From an uncultured Spirochaetales bacterium (GTDB taxonomy: Bacteria; Spirochaetota; Spirochaetia; Sphaerochaetales; Sphaerochaetaceae), in assembly GCA_945947045.1 (NCBI GenBank), contig CAMEXG010000098.1:1-7602 (forward strand): a stretch of DNA of 7,602 nt, written 5' to 3'. Made by a program: the position numbers and the translations under genes. The notes below the pieces were generated by a model. That model was not told the origin of the DNA and did not search any database. It was given only the letters and a program-made list of their open reading frames with translations. Shown piece after piece: positions 5,997 to 7,602 of this stretch; within the stretch, counting starts at the first letter, position 1, and each line of letters starts with the position of its first letter.

Positions 5997-6830
5997 GTGA
6001 AAGAAAAAACAAAAGATAAGCTTATTACAGCATTAAAGTCATATGTAATCGGAGCCACCATGACAGTTCCTGGAGTCAGCGGTGGTTCCATGGCAATGGT
6101 TCTGGGTATCTACGATAGAATAATATCATCGGTACCGGATCTCTTATCGAAGAATTTTAAGAAGGCATTTATCTTTCTATTGATTACAGGATGTTCAGGC
6201 CTGATCGGTGCATTAAGTGCTTCTCCACTACTTAAGTATCTCTTATCTAACTTCTACTTGATAGTAATGTTCTTCTTCTTGGGAGCCATCATAGGCTCTA
6301 TTCCTATGATTGTTCGTAAGAGCCAGATTAGCAAGAAAAACTGGACTAATGCCTTCTTTTCTATTCCCGGTATATTGGTTGTTCTGATGATTTCCATGAT
6401 TCCTGAAGGTTTGATTCAGCTTGGAGGAAGTAATGTGATCCTTCAGATTATCTGTGGAATAGGGGTGTCAATAGGTTTTGTCCTACCTGGAATATCATTC
6501 AGTTACCTCCTAGTTGTACTTGGACTCTATGAAGGACTGATCACATACCTCTCCAACTTTGATTTTGTCCCTCTTATTCCTCTCTGTATTGGATTAGTGA
6601 TTGGAATTGTACTTCTATCAGGACTTTTAAAAAAAGCTATGGAGAAGAGACCTACTATTACATTCCCTGTGATCATGGGCTTTGTTCTTGGTTCTCTTCC
6701 CCAAGTATTTCCTGGTCTCCCATCCGGCTCTTCTATAATATGGTGTTTATTATCATTCCTTGTAGGTGCATTGGTTATTTGGGCAAGTAGCGGAGAGTTA
6801 AAGTATATCAAGAAACCTATAGCAAAATAG
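5997..6830 (+). CDS. DUF368 membrane protein, probable undecaprenyl-phosphate translocase (PopT-like)
   Basis: A 277-residue polytopic membrane protein with the DUF368 hallmarks: an N-terminal GATMTVPGVSGG block (PGVSGG at residues 25-30) followed by MAMVLGIYDRII, and a matching second-half motif LPGIS (163-167) followed by LLVVLGLYEGLI. Roughly eight hydrophobic segments fill the rest. DUF368 proteins (PopT in Vibrio cholerae) are reported to return undecaprenyl phosphate across the cytoplasmic membrane for reuse in peptidoglycan and other envelope polymers; assigning that role here is by family. The start is GTG 5997, which gives the expected short N-terminus before the first motif, but no SD precedes it and no in-frame ATG lies close by, so the start is less certain than the family. 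The gene follows tctA by 39 bases on the same strand and is probably co-transcribed. A weak hairpin overlaps its stop codon. Confidence 0.88.
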   Translation: MKEKTKDKLITALKSYVIGATMTVPGVSGGSMAMVLGIYDRIISSVPDLLSKNFKKAFIFLLITGCSGLIGALSASPLLKYLLSNFYLIVMFFFLGAIIGSIPMIVRKSQISKKNWTNAFFSIPGILVVLMISMIPEGLIQLGGSNVILQIICGIGVSIGFVLPGISFSYLLVVLGLYEGLITYLSNFDFVPLIPLCIGLVIGIVLLSGLLKKAMEKRPTITFPVIMGFVLGSLPQVFPGLPSGSSIIWCLLSFLVGALVIWASSGELKYIKKPIAK

Positions 6831-6840
6831 GTTCAATTTT
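6814..6840 (+). terminator. Weak hairpin overlapping the DUF368 gene stop, possible terminator
   Basis: AACCTAT (6814-6820) pairs with ATAGGTT (6827-6833) around a 6-base loop, and CAATTTT follows. The 7-bp AT-rich stem with four Ts is marginal. It would separate the transporter/DUF368 unit from the tRNA, or be read through so that the tRNA is co-transcribed. No convincing sigma-70 promoter was found in the 26 bases between the stop codon and the tRNA. Confidence 0.35.
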
Positions 6841-6856
6841 GATATTCTAAAGAAGT

Positions 6857-6929
6857 GCCAAAATAGCTCAGTTGGTAGAGCGACACCCTCGTAAAGTGTA
6901 GGTCAAGGGTTCGATTCCCTTTTTTGGCT
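6857..6929 (+). tRNA. tRNA-Thr (anticodon CGT)
   Basis: All 73 positions fold as a tRNA. The acceptor GCCAAAA (6857-6863) pairs with TTTTGGC (6922-6928), with discriminator T at 6929. The D arm is GCTC/GAGC with loop AGTTGGTA. The anticodon arm is ACACC (6883-6887) with loop CTCGTAA and AGTGT (6895-6899). The T arm is AAGGG/CCCTT with loop TTCGATT. The anticodon CGT (6890-6892) reads ACG (Thr). The body closely resembles known bacterial tRNA-Thr(CGT). CCA is not encoded. One oddity is that the innermost anticodon-stem pair, 31-39, is C-A (6887/6895), leaving four good pairs. Confidence 0.95.
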
Positions 6930-6996
6930 GTAGACAAATTCGGTGATTGTTGTTGTTTTACAACTTAACTGGTAATAATCCCAGGAAACTATCTAG

Positions 6997-7021
6997 AAAA
7001 GGTCCATTTCGGGCCTTTTTT
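6997..7021 (+). terminator. Intrinsic terminator downstream of tRNA-Thr
   Basis: AAAAGGTCC (6997-7005) pairs fully with GGGCCTTTT (7011-7019), with one T-G wobble, around loop ATTTC. The stem leads into six Ts (7016-7021), a standard Rho-independent terminator. The 67 bases between the tRNA and this hairpin hold only a small GTTGT/ACAAC hairpin and no gene. The group II intron begins a few bases after the T run. Confidence 0.85.
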
Positions 7022-7437
7022 CTTTGTTTGCCCTGCATGGACAAAAACTTGGTGGTGAAAGTCCACTACGGGAACAGTCAGCTTGAAAGTCAAACCGTTA
7101 GCTGAAGGCAAGGGCGTTGCAGTAATGCAGGGTCTGAAGGAAGCCGGAGGCAAAGGTGCGGGTCGATGAACAAGAACCTCATAGTAGGCTTGCTGAATGG
7201 ATGAGTCTGCATAGTAGGATAAAATCCAAGACTGGGTTCAGGAAGTAAATGGGGCGGCCACATGCGCTGAAAGTCATTGTTCTTAACAGGGGAGGTCCTG
7301 CCGACACCCGAGGCTGCAATATCGCTTATGACGGTGCAGTAACAACGAACGGCAGGAAGTCAGCAGAGGTCATAGTAGCGGAAAGAGAGTCCGTGAAGGA
7401 CCGAACAGTCAAATCTTTTCGATAGGAGGAAAAGTCA

Positions 7438-7486
7438 CGGTACATGCGACCGATAGCGGGGAACCTCGCAGTAGGTTATGGTACCG
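7438..7486 (+). other. Stem-loop ahead of the intron ORF (domain IVa-like)
   Basis: CGGTAC (7438-7443) pairs with GTACCG (7481-7486). Inside, AACCT/AGGTT (7462-7466 with 7473-7477) and CCG/CGG form a branched top. The structure sits directly before the SD and start codon of the maturase ORF, where group II introns carry domain IVa, the high-affinity binding site of their own protein and a site of translational autoregulation. Assignment is by position and pairing only. Confidence 0.45.
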
Positions 7487-7500
7487 GAGAAAGGAGACCA

Positions 7501-7602
7501 ATGAGAGAAGGTAACCTGTTGGAGCCAAATACCAGACTTTGTGAGGAGATGCTCTCGCCCTATAACCTTGAAGTAGCCGTGCAGAACGTGAAACGAAACA
7601 AG
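7501..7602 (+). CDS. Group II intron reverse transcriptase/maturase, N-terminus (truncated by window edge)
   Basis: An open frame of 34 codons runs to the last base of the window. The translation begins MREGNLLEPN and ends in a VQNVKRNK segment. A leading leucine/glutamate-rich helix followed by xxVKxNK is the typical entry of group II intron-encoded reverse transcriptases, where the next residues are usually G-A-x-G-I/V-D. The protein would help splice its intron and copy it into new DNA sites. ATG 7501 is preferred because AAGGAG sits a few bases upstream. An in-frame ATG at 7444 lies inside the predicted domain IVa stem and has only a distant SD. The catalytic YADD and maturase domains would lie outside the window. 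Confidence 0.75.
   Translation, partial: MREGNLLEPNTRLCEEMLSPYNLEVAVQNVKRNK

Larger units (their letters stand above)
7026..7602 (+). mobile_element. Group II intron, 5' part (continues beyond window)
   Basis: The RNA-coding part resembles domain I-IV of bacterial group II introns, with segments such as GGTGAAAGTCC, AAGTCAGCAGAGGTCATAGTA and GGAAAGAGAGTCCGTGAAGGAC. Long-range complementarity supports a folded RNA: CCCTGCA (7031-7037) with TGCAGGG (7126-7132), CCTGCCG (7297-7303) with CGGCAGG (7350-7356), and CGGTAC (7438-7443) with GTACCG (7481-7486). The proposed 5' end GTTTG (7026-7030) differs from the GTGYG consensus only at the third base; the exact boundary is tentative. A reverse transcriptase ORF starts at 7501. 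Insertion just after a terminator T run is the habit of group IIC introns, but class cannot be fixed without the protein and domains V/VI. Whether the element is intact or mobile cannot be judged here. Confidence 0.85.

Noticed and set aside
5989..6000. Three-codon leader ATG-CAT-TTG-TGA overlapping the DUF368 GTG start
   Set aside because: The GTGA stop/start overlap is suggestive of coupling, but the leader has no SD and is too short to distinguish from chance.
7444..7500. ATG 7444 as the maturase start
   Set aside because: It is in frame, but it lies inside a predicted stem with a distant SD and gives an N-terminus unlike the family. ATG 7501 fits better.
1..7602. CRISPR array or long direct repeats
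   Set aside because: No regularly spaced repeats of CRISPR length were seen. The short repeats present are hairpin arms or operator-like half-sites.

Overview
The window reads as one continuous, same-strand stretch of a moderately AT-rich bacterial chromosome. The best lineage guess is a spirochaete of the Treponema/Sphaerochaeta type. This rests on a substrate-binding-protein signal peptide ending in VFA|QGQAEA (this lineage often carries A-x-GQAE after the cleavage site), a 630-residue FAA1-type acyl-CoA synthetase, and pyruvate phosphate dikinase. It is inference from family resemblance, not proof.

Layout, left to right, all on the + strand. (1) Positions 1-757 hold the C-terminal part of pyruvate, phosphate dikinase, ending at a strong GC-rich hairpin. 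(2) Positions 865-2757 hold a complete long-chain acyl-CoA synthetase. A long AT-rich dyad sits directly in front of it, and it has no visible Shine-Dalgarno (SD) sequence. (3) Positions 2883-5957 hold a complete tripartite tricarboxylate transporter (TTT) operon, tctC-tctB-tctA. One hairpin abuts the tctC ribosome binding site and a terminator-like hairpin lies between tctC and tctB. (4) Positions 5997-6830 hold a DUF368 membrane protein (polyprenyl-phosphate translocase family), 39 bases after tctA. (5) Positions 6857-6929 hold tRNA-Thr(CGT), followed by an intrinsic terminator. (6) From about 7026 to the window edge lies the 5' part of a group II intron, inserted just after that terminator. 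Its reverse transcriptase/maturase ORF begins at 7501 and runs off the window.

How the parts work together: TctC captures a small organic anion in the periplasm and delivers it to the TctA/TctB membrane unit. The hairpin after tctC would allow more binding protein than membrane protein to be made. The DUF368 protein probably recycles undecaprenyl phosphate across the membrane and is probably co-transcribed with the transporter, but no mechanistic link between them is visible. The dikinase (central PEP/pyruvate metabolism) and the acyl-CoA synthetase (activation of fatty acids) look like independent units.

No new multi-gene system is evident. The items most worth a second look are the repeated-half-site dyad over the acyl-CoA synthetase promoter and start, the two hairpins of the tct operon, the tctA-DUF368 pairing, and the terminator-targeted group II intron. 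No stretch over 300 bases lacks an assignment: 6930-7500 is the tRNA 3' flank, its terminator and intron RNA.
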